64,000 nt of DNA. Source: Cosmopolites sordidus. Lineage: Eukaryota > Arthropoda > Insecta > Coleoptera > Curculionidae. Shown here piece after piece: positions 23,945-35,529 of the stretch. The position numbers and the translations under genes are program-made. The stretch lies in the NCBI GenBank assembly GCA_031761425.1, contig JARFXV010000305.1, positions 482,501-546,500 of the forward strand, in the 5' to 3' direction. The first letter of the stretch is position 1, and the number at the start of each line of letters is the position of its first letter. The notes beneath the pieces are model-generated. The model was not told where the DNA came from. It saw only the letters and a program-made list of their open reading frames with translations, and ran no database searches.

Positions 23945-24400
23945 GAAATGGTTTCGAAGCGAAAAGACATTCCTTCCAGCGGAGGCGAAGGGGGAAATAG
24001 TAGTATTGTACCGTGCCGGAAAGAGTTATGTAAACATTGGAAGACAACTTAATTTATTAGTTTCTACAGTGCGGTATATTGTAAAAAAAATCTATAATAG
24101 TGTGCCCAATACCTTGCTAATGATTTTAGGACATGCTCAGGAATAAGTTCATATGCCTTATTATCACAGATAATAAGGCATGTTCATGGTAAAGCTGTTT
24201 TATGTAGGCGACATGTAAATAAGCTCTACCTCAATGCAATTAATAGACAAAAAAGACTAGAATTCGCAAAAAAATATAAGAGCACATCTATAGCATTTTG
24301 GAAGGAAATTGAACATGAAGCATTTTAACATTATGTCTCAGAACTAAGCTTAATAGAGAGCATATACCAAATAAGGTTAAGCACAGTTGGCCCAGGATGT
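23945..24400 (+). pseudogene. Tc1-like transposase, N-terminal part
   Basis: MVSKRKDIPSSGGEGGNS (start about 23947) is followed by a decayed HTH stretch and AINRQKRLEFAKKYKSTSIA, then FWKEIEHEAF, the conserved block just before the first catalytic D (usually FSDESKF), which is already unreadable. A related inverted copy lies at 27230-27440. Confidence 0.65.
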
Positions 24401-24456
24401 TACTGACTTTTGCCAGTAGATTCTGAAGATGGTATGAATCAAGAAAGTCTTGGTCG

Positions 24457-26113
24457 ACTTTATTGGAGGTTAAGCAAGAGAAAAACGTGCCATGATTGGC
24501 CGGTAGGTATGCGCGCTGCAAGAGCGGCGCAAGGAGGGGCTCGGGCGAAGTTGGCTTGCCGACTCAGTACGACTTCGGTCACGTCGTCCGGGTATGCTGG
24601 GGTTTGGGTGCGTGGTGGCTGCAGGTGGAGGATGATCCTTTGTTGTGATTGGATCTGCTCTGGCATCTGTTGGAAGAGTGCGGCTGTGTCCGCAGGTGTG
24701 GGGGCTGGCTGTGGAGACGATGTCTTCGAAGCTGGCCTCCTGGTAGGTCTAGCGCTGCACCTGGAGTAGTTCGCTGTATGTGAGCTACCGCAGTTGCAGT
24801 ACGTTGGCGGCAGGTTTACATCCAGTTTGCAGTCGGAGTTGCGGTGAGGGCCCGCACATTTGACACAGACTGGATCGGCTTGACATTGGGCGTCTATGTG
24901 GCCAAAACTTTTGACAGTTGAAGCACTGACGTACTTTCTTTTGGCGGTTTTGCACCTCGATCTTTACGGGCTGGTGCAGGATGCGAGTTACTTGCAGGAT
25001 GTTGGCTTCACTTTCGGGGATAGTGACTTGCACTATCGGAATTGGTTTTTTTTGGTTTGTGTGCCAACGGACGATGAAGGTCGGGTGGAAACCCAACCTG
25101 GTGAGGTCCGTTCTGATGTCATCGGTTGGGATGGACTCTAGCACGCCTCGCAGGATGACGCGGAGATGTCTAAGTTCTCTTGAAAAGACGTGGAAATTGT
25201 AGCTTTTTTCGGTAAAATGTTATGTTATGGCTTCTTTTTCTTTGTACGTGAGGGGTTGGAATAGCTCGCCCTCCGGGGTGGTTTTGGCTGGCCCGATAGT
25301 CTTGTTCTTGTTCTCGAAGTGATGAATTACGTCGAGGAAGGCCGACTTATTCTGGAGGATAATCGGCGTTGCTTTCACGGTGGTGCCAGTGGGCAGTGTT
25401 GGCGCCGCGCTGGCTGCGGGATCGACCGCCGTGGTCGGCGGGTCCTGGGTTTCGGCGGTCTCCAGGTGGATGAAGTCCGAGTTTTCGGTTGGAGCGGCTG
25501 GAGCGGAGTCGTCTTCAGCGCGTTGTCTGGTTTTCTCACGTCTCCGCCGTCTGGCTCTGGCGGAGGCCTGTAGGTTTTCTTCGGGTTCGGAGCCCGGAGA
25601 GTGATTATCTTCATGGGCCGAATCGGCCTCTTCTTCAAGTGGTGGAGATATGGTTTCAGTTTTTGGGGTTTCCTTGAGAAGGAAACTGTTGTAGATCTCG
25701 AGTGATTCAACATCTTTCATCAGTTTCTCGTTGAGAGATGTCAGCGCATCTATCAACTTCTGCTTGAGGGCAAGCCTTTCTTCCCATTCTTTTTTGATTG
25801 AATTTAATTCGATCGCGGCTTTTTCGAGGAGGAGTTGTGCTTCCTCCAGTTTCTGCTGGTGGTTTGCTTCGCAGTGGTTGAAGTGGTCTCGACAGAGTCC
25901 ATAGGCGCCTGCCAACTGGCGTTTAGACAGGCGCATGAAGTCCTGATCTTGGAGATTGTAAAGCTCATTGGCCATCGCGACGACGAGGACGAGTCTGCGA
26001 GCGCGACTACTAACGTAAACTAAACGATTTCCGTACTGGTATGAGGTGCTCGGGAGCGATCGAAACACGTCCGATCTCAACGGCAGCCGGGACTGAACTG
26101 ATGATGGGTGCAT
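24457..26113 (-). pseudogene. Jockey-like LINE ORF1 (zinc-knuckle nucleic-acid-binding protein)
   Basis: ATG at 26113. A coiled-coil-like region (residues ~90-170, rich in E, L and K) precedes an acidic/basic linker, then NFHVFSRELRHLRVILRGV and DDIRTDLTRLGFHPTF (the domain preceding Jockey zinc knuckles), and three knuckles: CFNCQ/FGHIDAQC, CVKCAGPHRNSDC, CNCGSSHTANYSRC. One in-frame TAA lies near 25217 and one single-base insertion in the first knuckle. ORF1 ends TAA near 24457. ORF2 would start at the overlapping ATGGCACGTTTTTCTCTTGC, but homology ends there and ORF2 is absent. GC-rich compared with its surroundings. Confidence 0.8.
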
Positions 26114-26186
26114 ATCTTACTAGGATAGGTCTTAATAGGAAATGTTTACGTTATAAATGGTAAAATGGCAGCCTAGTCCTAGGTCT

Positions 26187-26481
26187 AAAGGATCTTCTAT
26201 TTCCAACAGGGTAACGACTCTAAACATACAAATAACATAACAAAGAAGTTGCACCTAGAAGGTTGGTCACAACACACCCAGTTACCGGATATTAATTCCA
26301 TCGAAAACTTATGGCACATTCTAGACAGAAAAAGCCGTAAAGTCACAATTAAGAGCAAGAAGCATCTAAAAAAACAATTTTAGACACATGAATCAGCCAC
26401 AGATATTACAATAAAACTAGTGAAATCAATGCCTAAACACTTGGAAACTGTCATTCATGTCAAGAGGATGAATACAGAATA
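26187..26481 (+). pseudogene. Tc1-like transposase, C-terminal part
   Basis: Reads RIFYFQQGNDSKHT (family FQQDNDPKHT; the second catalytic D is replaced by G), then LPDINSIENLWHILDRKSRK (third motif, E present) and KLVKSMPKHLETVI. It continues the gene begun at 23945 after the LINE insertion. One stop lies inside. Confidence 0.8.
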
Positions 26482-26563
26482 TTAAATAAATTATATGCCA
26501 ATGGAAATTGATGCTTATAAAAATTACTACTAGTACTTGGCGATGTGCAAATATTTTTTGCGA

Positions 26564-27225
26564 TTACAAACGTTATTGTTAAATTACTAAAATAAAACTA
26601 CAGTTATATTCAATTTTCACTAAATTATATTAATATAACATGTTTCACCAACACAGTGGCTTATTCAGATGTTGAGTATAAACTTTTATTGTTAAATATA
26701 TTATTTATCTAATTGATATTTTCAAATAAATTGTTATCCTATGTTATATAATTCCTTGTTACATTTACAAATTAAGTTTTGTTTTTAATTTTGCCCGTAA
26801 TTTTTGATATACTCCTAAACCTTACCCCCTTTTTGTGTACTGTATGTCAACATTACATTCTATGTCAAGTAATATTAAATATCGCTGAAAAATTAAACAG
26901 CATTTGTTGTCTCGCAGACATAAATTATTGAGATTGACTGATTTTATGGTATACATTAAGAAATGTAACCAGTAAAATGTAAGTAGATATTGATTTCTAA
27001 AATAGAACTGAAATGCTTGTTAATAAGATGTATATTTTGTTGACAAATTTAATGAAAGGTTGATAAAGAAAAATTTGCTTAATTTTTTTAATCACTTTAA
27101 AAATTTACTAGTTACCATTTGTGTTCCCACAGCAATATCAATTAATCTTCCTATTGTAAGGTATGTTTTGCAAGGATTAATATGGCCTATTGTATGGGTT
27201 TCTTAATGCGTCTTTGATAATTTTC
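26564..27225. other. No recognisable feature
   Basis: AT-rich spacer between two Tc1-like relics. No motif found. Confidence 0.4.
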
Positions 27226-27229
27226 CGTC

Positions 27230-27440
27230 ACTCCCTTACAGTGAAAACTCGAATTTTATTTTTTTTACTATATACCGCAGTGTAGAAAATAATAAATTAA
27301 GTTGTCTTCCAATTTCCCTATCCCTGAAGCCCCTTTTCGCTTAGGAGCCTTTTCCAACCCACAAATTAAAACCACTTGCTAAACTGAAATCTAACTCTAA
27401 AATGAAAGAATTGACATAATTCATCAGTACAATATGGTAC
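27230..27440 (-). pseudogene. Tc1-like transposase N-terminal fragment, inverted copy
   Basis: The complement shares long stretches with 23880-24090, for example AGACAACTTAATTTATTA and GCGGTATAT. It translates to pieces like DREIGRQLNLLFSTLRYIV, the Tc1 HTH region (REIGRQLNxSxSTVxxIV). It is in opposite orientation to the larger copy. Confidence 0.6.
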
Positions 27441-27669
27441 ACTAATCATCCATGATTATAAAACTAATATCACGTTACAGAAAAAAATATATTTATTAAG
27501 GTAACGTCTGAAAGGTGATGTCCGTCTTTTCGTAAACACTGTTCCAATCTCAACTCCACATTACTCATTACGCAGCACAACACTTTTACTAGGATTCAGA
27601 TATTTTCTACTGAGTTTTAGTTCGGTGGAAAGTAAGTTTTAATTCCGCTATCAAATATGTCAAATATGT

Positions 27670-28975
27670 CAAATAACGGTCAAATACCTCGAGAACGCTT
27701 TAAGATTTCTTAATGAAATTTTGTCACAAACATCAGAAAATATTTGCCCTTTTTAGGTATATATTTTTTTTTCTTGTCGCATATTTTAAATCCAAGACTA
27801 ACTATATTTTTTTAATGATAACAGTACTTGAATCATTAGAAAGAACATTTTTTCAGAATTCAACGATGTAAATATTATATGGTTCTTTTTTCAAAATAGA
27901 TTTTAAAAAATGGCGAAAAGTTGTTTCGGTCTATTTTGGGATAAATATATTTTTCATTTAGTAGGTTATGAAACTATGGATGGCAGAGGAAGTATTTGAT
28001 TACCCTGGACAACTGACATTCAATTTACATATGGAATTAATATGCATTTAACTGAAAGAGGAAGAATTGAAATATTAACATTTGTTGGATACGGTGAGAC
28101 GCATTCAACGCACTTGTATGCTTTTGTATAAGTTTGTCGAGTATTTAATGAAATACATCCGAATAAAAACATTACTAAGTCAACAATTCCAAAATACAAT
28201 TACTACAATAATAAAGTGAAGGTAATTTTGATCGAAAAGTTGAATTTTGCGAAGTTATGATGGAAAAAATAAACACCAATCCAAATTTTATTTTAAATAT
28301 TATTTTTATGGATGAATCAACATTCTGTTTAAATTGTCATGTTAACAGACACAATTGTAGATACTGGACTGATACTAATCCGCATTGGATGGAACCGATT
28401 GATCGATCGACGAGGAGCTATCGAATGACCCGCAAGGTCACCAAACTTAAAACATCGGGTTTACGTTAATAGGCCAGAAAATTTGAAAGATCTCAAATTA
28501 CGAATTCAACAAGAAATTGCTGATATACCTCTTATTTGGGAAAAAACTCAATTCAAGCTTTTGTCCGACGCATCCATTACTACCAAGAAGTTAAGGGTAG
28601 GCACTTTGAACACCTTTTGTAAATAGTTCTTTAAACAAAAATATATAATTTTGATATTGTTTTTCTAAAATCTGGTATTGACAAAAGAGACCGAAAAATA
28701 TTCTAGTCATTTGTTTAAATCTATTTTAAAAAAACATGCAATATTTACCTTGTTGAATTCAGAAAAAAAAATCTTTCCAACAATGGAATTTCCATATTCG
28801 AGTACTGTTGCCATTAAAGAAAAAACAAGTTAGCCTTGGATTTCAAATATGTGACAAGAAAATAAAAATAATAATATATCCAAAGACTTTCAAAGTGTTT
28901 CCTGATGTTTGTGTACAAAATTTCATTAAGAAATCTATAAGGGTTCTCGAGATATTTCACTGTTTCCATACATAA
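27670..28975 (+). mobile_element. Mariner-like element with ~280-bp inverted ends, internally deleted
   Basis: 27680-27960 and the complement of 28690-28970 are clearly similar throughout (shared blocks include GATTTCTTAATGAAATTTTG, CAAACATCAG, AATAGATTT and the TTTCGGTCT at the inner ends). The interior encodes a deleted transposase on the plus strand. No clear target duplication could be fixed by eye. Confidence 0.65.
28035..28620 (+). pseudogene. DDE transposase with internal deletion
   Basis: MHLTERGRIEILTFVGYGET, RVFNEIHPNKNITKSTIPK (HTH), then MMEKINTNPNFILNIIFMDE with STFCLNCHVNRHNCRYWTDT (first D block), NPHWMEPIDR. It then jumps directly to RRGAIEWPARSPNL and VNRPENLKDLKLRIQQEI near the C-terminus. 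The second catalytic D region is deleted. The relative at 38400 retains the missing middle. Confidence 0.75.
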
Positions 28976-29029
28976 TAGCGACCCCGTATGTAGGGTTAAT
29001 ATAAAACTTGCTTTCAAATAATTTCACAA

Positions 29030-29300
29030 ATATAAAGTACAAGCTGAAAAATTGGACGATCTTGATGACCAAAGAACGTTCTCATAGCTGGAAATGACAT
29101 GACAGGAAAACAACGGTCTAACGATCTTTATCAATATTCTACAGGTGGGTGCAGTGGTCCCATCTTGCTGACTATATATGTCATCATTAACAAGAGCAAA
29201 CCTAGTTAATCTTTGCGTCAAAATCGTAAACTTCTGACCAAAATATTCAATGAAACTGCATAAAGACTGGCAGAATGCCGTCGATGACGGCGAACATTGA
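29030..29300 (-). pseudogene. DDE transposase fragment
   Basis: The minus strand reads YSQQDGTTAPTC (second D block, QQDG), CHVISSYENVLWSSRSSNFS and ACTLYL, equivalent to GHVISR..WPPRSPDLSACDFFLW. The third D and surrounding block are degraded. About 70 codons plus unreadable upstream sequence. Confidence 0.6.
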
Positions 29301-29477
29301 TTCTGACCTTCTTTATGTTTGAAAGCGTACCTAAATTCTTTATCTACCTGGATGTTTCTTTTTTAGTGAAGATCTAGTTTTTAAAAGTTTTTGTCCCATG
29401 TTGTGGTAGAATGACCAGTTGGTACCCAATCATAACGTTTAATATTGAATTAGCGACGATAAAACAATTGAGTTGTT

Positions 29478-29517
29478 GATTCCATTGTGAAACACATAAT
29501 TGTTTCACAATGGAATC
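29478..29517. repeat. Perfect 16-bp hairpin
   Basis: GATTCCATTGTGAAAC and its exact reverse complement, with an 8-nt loop. There is no T-run after it and no gene beside it; likely the fused ends of a transposon relic. Confidence 0.75.
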
Positions 29518-29748
29518 ATCATTTGTATAATATACCTGAACTGGGACTGGTGTACCACTGACTCATTGTAATGAATAAGGTGATGTTACAAATACAGTGA
29601 AGATAGTCACTTAATTGCAACCTTAAGAGACACACGGGTAATTTGGCATTGAAAATCATCTGTTTCTCCGTCATACCCTGTTAAAATAATTATCCTTTTG
29701 TAAAATGTTAAATAACATTTTCATATAATTAATAGAGGGTGTCCCAAA

Positions 29749-29751
<3 letters not shown>

Positions 29752-29823
<72 letters not shown>
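29752..29823. repeat. (TA)n microsatellite
   Basis: TA tract preceded by GAGGGTGTCCCAAAATG, which looks like a transposon terminus (compare AGGGTGTCCTAATAG at 37336). Confidence 0.9.
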
Positions 29824-29824
<1 letters not shown>

Positions 29825-29879
29825 TTTGACTGGTTCTAAAATCAGTATTTATTTTCAAACAGTTTACTTTAGAGCTTTA

Positions 29880-30560
29880 AAAAAAGTTAAAGGAACAGCC
29901 TTTATCTTAACTAACGCCAGTTTTCAAACTACCTACCGTTATGGTCCAGGCATTGCTGAAGACGAGAAGCAATGGAATCGCAAACATGGATAATCATTTC
30001 TATTGGTATTTATACGCATTCTCTTTCAATCACTACTCTTAATTCATTGACTGTTGCCGGTTTTGTCTTATAAACTTTTTATGTGTCCCCATAAAAATAA
30101 GTCGAGCAGCGTAAAGTTAGGTGAACATGCGGGAAATTCAACCGAACCTCTTCGTCCAATCAATCTGTTCGGTAGAGTCTCGTCAAGATAAGCCCTTACG
30201 TCATGATGATAATGTAGAGGTGCACCATCTTGTTGAAAATAAAAGTTCTCACCCTCAAAAGCTTCCCGAATGCGTGGGATCACTGTTTTCTGAAGCAAAT
30301 TAAGGTAAACAACACTAGTTACAGTATCGTCAAAAAAGAACGGTCCAATTAATCCTTTTGCAGATAAGCCACACCACACTGTGATGCCTGTCAAATTAAC
30401 ATAATGTTCCTCAATAACGTATGGATTCTCAGGTGCCCCGTAAGTGCAGTTGTGGCAGTTAATTGAACTGAAAATTCTGAAATTCTCGCCTGAACTGTCT
30501 TTGGACTTTTACCACATTTTAGTATTTCCAGTAATACTTCAGAATAAATTTCTGTTGTTG
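29880..30560 (-). pseudogene. DDE transposase, C-terminal half
   Basis: The best-preserved piece is 30068-30480: INCHNCTYGAPENPYVIEEH, GITVWCGLSAKGLIGPFFF, then NFYFQQDGAPLHYHHDVRAY (second catalytic D intact), LIGRRGSVEFPACSPNFTLL and DLFLWGHIKSL (third D intact). It then runs into a decayed tail. The N-terminal DNA-binding half is missing. The reaction in life would be TA-targeted cut-and-paste transposition. Confidence 0.75.
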
Positions 30561-30599
30561 AAAGGTAAGTTAAATTAGATCAATCTGAAAAAGAATGCA

Positions 30600-32030
30600 G
30601 TATGAGTAAGTTCAGAAAATAAAATGAATATACATTTTTTAGAGCACACTGTACATTAGTTATCTTTATCACTTATCACTAATACGCCTAATGCTTTCAT
30701 TTAAATGGTAGCTCGTCTGGGGATTATTGTTATAAATATTCCTATTCCCATAACCTCGGATATTTTTTAGCAGAAAAGAACGAAAATCACAAATTCAGTA
30801 TTTATCGCAATTTAATAAATCCATTTTTTTGCCATTTCTATGTTGTCTAGCGCGTCCACAACCACATATCGTCCAGATTCTTATCGACAAACTTTAGCTG
30901 CAAAAACATAGCTATTAATGACCATTATCAAATATTGTGCACCCTTTATGGTAACGCCACTGAACTTCAAGTTCCGACTACTGATTCCTCCGAATTATAA
31001 ACTATACCAAACAGTAAGCTTTTGTGAACGTAGGGGAAGTAATTCCTAAAAACCAAATCCGGCCAATACGACGCATATCCTTCGAAGCGAAGATAGTAAA
31101 ATTATGCAGCAATATCTAGAGAGCTGTATGCAGACGCATTATTCTCTTTTATATATACACGAAGCATGCACGTGTTCCTACTACTTCTTGCTGCAGTTTA
31201 CATTAGGGTGTTATGCTTCATCATCGAGATCTACAGAAAAGCAGATGAGATATGGACATTGTATTTTATATCGTCTCAGAATGGAAATAAATAACTATAT
31301 GAACACTGCCTTGGTAACATTGTCTTGGTACTCAATAGATTCTGTCAGTACTTGGTATAGTTATCAGTTTACCAGGTATAGTCAGATATAATGCCATATA
31401 ATAATATGGCCAGCTACGTATCATGTGGTACCTTAAGAGAATCAACCGTTACCTCATTGTAAGCAAAGGAAACATAAACTACAAGAAAACAAATAATTGA
31501 TATTTTATGGAAGCTACCGATTGTGGTTTTCAATGGTGGATGCCCATTATTCAAAAAACGCACTTCTCTGAAATTTTTAAATATAAATAAATTTTAATAA
31601 TTTCATTTTTTTTTCTCTTCCAAACTAGGTCAACGTTATCTAAGGATGCATTAATCAAATAACTAAAAAGCTATGCAATAACTATGCGAAAAACCTGTTC
31701 TCCAACATTTTGCTATACTGCGACTAGATTATTCAAGATTAATATATTCTAAACATAGTTTATCACGGCGGCATTTATACAAATCATGTCGTACAGCACG
31801 GAATAAAGTGTAGAATGTATTCAACTTTAGTGTGAAAATATTTTTTCTCTTTAGGATAAAGGTGCATTTATATTTAACAAACAAAATTGCCGTTGTATCT
31901 AATAGAAGTTACTCATAGTTATGGTATAGTCATTCATATTTCCTGTTTTACATATGATGTTGGCAGGGAGTTTATGTAGTCGAACGAATAACATATCACG
32001 CAGTGATAACTAACTTTTTTGACCGAAATT
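30600..32030. other. No recognisable feature
   Basis: Spacer of mixed composition. The plus frame at 31104-31391 (95 codons, Tyr/Ser-rich) has no motif and no neighbour support. Confidence 0.4.
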
Positions 32031-32034
32031 TGAG

Positions 32035-32145
32035 GAAATGGACCGGCACAGTTTGTTTACTCGACAAGATGACGCTACACCGCATAAAGGTCCTGAAACA
32101 TTGGATTTTATAAAAATAAAATTTCCTAACCGTGTTTTTTCCCTG
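32035..32145 (+). pseudogene. DDE transposase scrap
   Basis: The plus strand reads SLFTRQDDATPHKGPETLDF and IKIKFPNRVFSL, matching the WFQQDGATPHTA...DFLREKFPGRVISR block around the second catalytic D. Only about 35 codons. Confidence 0.55.
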
Positions 32146-32545
32146 AAGTACATTAAACATTGGCTATCTTTGCGATTTGACAACTTTCACTAATTTCCTT
32201 GACACCACTAATCACCAAATTTTCAAGGACATAACATTCGACGCATGACAGTTGGAATATAATACAATTATGTGGAAACGTGATTAAACACTTTGCAAAA
32301 TGACTGACAATTTGTAAGGCAACATGAGGTGGACATACAAGTGATATTATTTCCAAAGGAAACATGGCAACTACTCTACTTTCAAATGAAATAAAAAAAT
32401 AAATAAAATACGAATTCCAAATTAGCCTTAGCTTAGCCTTCTATTATTTTTGGTAATTATTGATGACGTCATAAAAAGATGTAAACAAAAATTTTGAAGA
32501 CAAATAATTGGAAACTGCTAAATGAAATAAGTGACTTTAAAAGAA
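32146..32545. other. No recognisable feature
   Basis: Short AT-rich spacer. The minus frame at 32153-32365 has no motif. Confidence 0.35.
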
Positions 32546-32549
32546 CTTT

Positions 32550-32830
32550 TGTTTGTAGATGATGTGGTACTAATAGCGGAGTCAGAAGAACCATTATAAT
32601 GAGATTCATTATTTATAATTCGCACAGAGCTTAAAAAACTTCAGGACTTAATAAAAATTAAGAAAGAGAAAACATATTTCAGCACAGGAAAAGAAACAAA
32701 AGATCCCTTTAGAAGGAAAACCATTAGAAGAATATGACAAATTCAACTATCTGGGTACAATAATAGAAAAAAGTGGGAAAATAAACAGCGGAATATCACA
32801 GAAAATAGGAGAGATTAGAAAGACATAAAC
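32550..32830 (+). pseudogene. RTE-like LINE reverse transcriptase fragment (FVDD box)
   Basis: Reads LFVDDVVLIAESEEPL (RT motif C), LKKLQDLIKIKKEKTYFS, and in a shifted frame YDKFNYLGTIIEKSGKINSG. This is the segment from the catalytic box to the YLG block of pol-like RTE elements. Frameshifted, about 95 codons. Confidence 0.7.
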
Positions 32831-32919
32831 ATTTTTTTTTTAATTCTTGAATAGAACATTTGCGAAGAATTTGCGTTGATTTCAAAATATTTTTTATTAA
32901 TAATTGATCCATAGTGTAT

Positions 32920-33245
32920 GACATTTAAACACGAAAGAAAATATCTGCTAAATGACCACCTCTTCCAGCTCCACAGACATTACACCATCGGACTATCATC
33001 TATCACGCTCCCTCCAAAGTTGTTTAAATATAGGAAATGTTTTGAAATGGAAGAAGAGATGTAAAACAACCTGTTACCGTTTTTGGCAATATCGTTGCTA
33101 TTTTTTTGGCAAAAATGTATTACGGACCTACCATTACGTTCATAAAATGTTGTAAATAATGATGTTAATTACATAATAGACTAAATAAATATTTATACAA
33201 ATTATTTGCGTTTCTCGGTCTCTTAAGAAAAGCCCTAGAAACTTT
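32920..33245 (+). pseudogene. Mariner C-terminus with 3' terminal repeat
   Basis: ITPSDYHLSRSLQSCLN (third D block) and then CITDLPLRS...NVVNNDVNYIID, equivalent to the KLPERWQKVVxNNGxYIID end. It is followed by CCTAGAAACTTTCCGGACAA, the same terminal sequence as near 43330 and 59960, marking the 3' end of this mariner family. Confidence 0.7.
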
Positions 33246-34080
33246 CCGGACAACCCGATATAATACCATTACAATAGAGGTGGTACATATTTACGTAAAA
33301 ATGTACATTATGTTCAGGTGGGGTACATAAAAATTCACAATTAATGGAAATAATTTTACATAATGGTGCATTTTTTCGTCTCATATATTAAGTTTTGAAA
33401 AAATGAAAAAGAAAATGTTTATTTTATAAGAATATCTCAATATATTTTTCCTGACATTTCACCATGGAATATATCAGGTGTAATGCCTAAAATAATAAAA
33501 TATATATCAAAATTGAAGAAGGTGGCGAAATTTAATCTAATTTATAATAATTTTGACTGTCTGGCGTTTTGCAGCGCCTCGGATATGATTGACGCGAATA
33601 AAAAGAACGGATCGAGAATGTTTATTAAACTACTCTAGGATATGGAGAGACGATGATCGGTGCCACAACCAAATTGAAAAGCCAACAGAAGGAAAATAAA
33701 TGTTGCGTGCGGAAAACAAGGCGGCTTTCTGGTGTTCGGTTAATGTTGAACTACATCGAGTTTGTTTAAATAATGTGCAGGCAAACACCGGGAAATATTC
33801 TAGGTGGTGAATTTTCGAAGTGGCGCAGAGGGGTGGGTATATTTTATCGATTTATGGGGAATCGAGACGAGAAAAAAAATGATGAGTTATTTGGTTAATG
33901 TAACCCTGAAAGTTATTCGGTTATAGATTGGTAACGTTCGTGTCTGATAATCATTGACCTAGAAAAGGATAAAATTATTTGATATTCTAATTATTTATGT
34001 ATATATTATTAGGCCCTCAACTTAATTCTCGGCTTTTTGCGACTATCTGACTTTTTTATAAAAAAGTAATACTAACTTAA
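33246..34080. other. Unexplained spacer with a GC-richer core
   Basis: No transposon or coding motif recognised. The core at about 33540-33960 has a more balanced composition and several CpG sites, unlike the AT-rich spacers around it. It may be single-copy host DNA, but nothing shows what it does. Confidence 0.3.
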
Positions 34081-34084
34081 TGTT

Positions 34085-34950
34085 CGAAACCTCTGCCTCG
34101 CTTTCTATACTTTTTCGCCACTTTTCAGGCAACTGTCGAATCGCAGATCTCAAAAAACTTAGTAGTTTTGATGTGATAAAGTGATTGAGAGTTTGTTGAC
34201 TTTCTTAACAGATGTGAAGTGGCTATCAATCAGGTGATGTTGCAGGGATCCGAAGAGATGCAGAGGACGGATCAAAACCGGAGAATATGCCGAGCGCGAT
34301 TAGATCTCCCAGCCCAACTTGGTCATCGTCTACCGAATTCTTCTTGCCATATGTGGTCGTGCGTTGTCCTGAACGAATATGATTTCTCTGCTTTCCCTGC
34401 CAGTATATGGTCTTCTTTCCTCCATGGAGACACTAATACAAATCAGTTGCTACTGATAATAGTCAGCAATGATCGTTTGACCAGATTGGAGCAACCCATA
34501 ATGTACGACACATAGCTGATTCCACCATGTACTCAGCAATACCTTTTGGCGTGGATATTTGGTTTTGCGTTTCCACCCAGGATCTACTTTTCATCACAAG
34601 TCACAATCTTATGCAGGAAGTTCCTTTTTTTTAATCGGGAGAGCATTATGCGTTTTCTGTTATTCTCGTTTGCCAGTTTATAGGGGACCCCATGACTATC
34701 CTTTCGAATTTCTTCTAGCTTGTGTATACATTTAGAAATGGCTTGTGGTGTTACTCCAAATTTCTGTTTGAGCTCTTGAAGCGTACTACAAGGATTTTCT
34801 TCCGATCTTTCATTATCCAATTAGTTGTACCACAGTTGGTAGTTCTGAATGTTCTGCAGCAATTAAGTCAAAATTTCTAGTTCGGAATTGTTAGAACCAC
34901 TTCTTAAAAGTATTTTATAAAAATCTTCCAAAGCCAAACAAATCATGATA
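34085..34950 (-). pseudogene. Mariner transposase, near full-length relic
   Basis: Minus strand: FRTRNFDLIAAEHSELPTVV, MDNERSEENPCSTLQELKQK, FGVTPQAISKCIHKLEEI (HTH), VPYKLANENNRKRIMLSRL, FLHKIVTCDEK (first D block), NAKPNIHAKRYC, and near 34150 SFLRSAIRQLPEKWRKSIES (C-terminal block). The second and third D regions are scrambled. One gene with several frame breaks. Confidence 0.75.
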
Positions 34951-35029
34951 TGAGATTCTCCAGTATATTTTTTTAAGTAAAAATATACACTACACTAAAT
35001 GTTGCTTTTCAAACGACATCGCATCTATA

Positions 35030-35525
35030 GGGTGATTTTTTAGTGCTTCCAAACTTTAAATTCAAATAAATCAAAAACCAAATTAGATGCCTTGAAACTA
35101 TTTATTTTATGTGAAATAACATTTAATGGTATTAATGAGGTTTTATGTCCGCAATTGTGGGAGTTATATTGGCTTCCAAGGCATCAATAATTGCTGGTTT
35201 ATCGGCATAGAGCAAAGTTTAACATAACGCCATAGAAAATAATCTAAAGGTGTTAAATCACATGTACCCTGGTGGCCAATTTACAGGTCCATTCCTCGAT
35301 ATAACATTCTCTCTATGGATGGTTATAAATAAGTGAATGCATGGGGAAAATGTTTCTCTATGAAACTTCTATCACACCTTGAAAGGCCTTTGAAGAAAAC
35401 ACTGTTGAAACTTCAGTTGAAATATGTTCCAGCTTAATATCCCTATTCCTTATAGCCCTCGATTCACCAGATTTAATGTCGTCTTAACATTTTTCTCCAG
35501 TGATGTAGCATACTCTTCTTGACAC
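35030..35525 (-). mobile_element. TIR transposon copy A, truncated
   Basis: Starts AGGGTGATTTTTTAGTGC, the terminal repeat also seen at 35535 and at both ends of 59057-59937. The interior on the minus strand keeps the end of a DDE transposase (LTPLDYFLW block near 35245, then a PINQQLLMPWKP stretch). The far end is lost. Confidence 0.6.
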
Positions 35526-35529
35526 ATGA

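Larger units (their letters stand above)
23720..26563 (+). mobile_element. Tc1-like transposon split by nested insertions
   Basis: The left end CAAAGAAAGTATTTGCATAC (near 23728) is an imperfect inverted match to the right end near 26535-26563 (CAAAAAATATTTGCACATC on the complement). Between the ends the Tc1 transposase is in two parts (23945-24400 and 26187-26481) separated by a Jockey-like ORF1 segment on the other strand. A hairpin is inserted in the left end at 23746-23828. Confidence 0.65.

Noticed and set aside
25319..25677. Three overlapping plus-strand frames of 62-84 codons rich in Gly, Arg and Val
   Set aside because: They are antisense shadows of the GC-rich Jockey ORF1 on the minus strand.
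31104..31391. 95-codon plus frame as a host gene
   Set aside because: No domain, signal or neighbour supports it, and its length is within chance for this amount of sequence.
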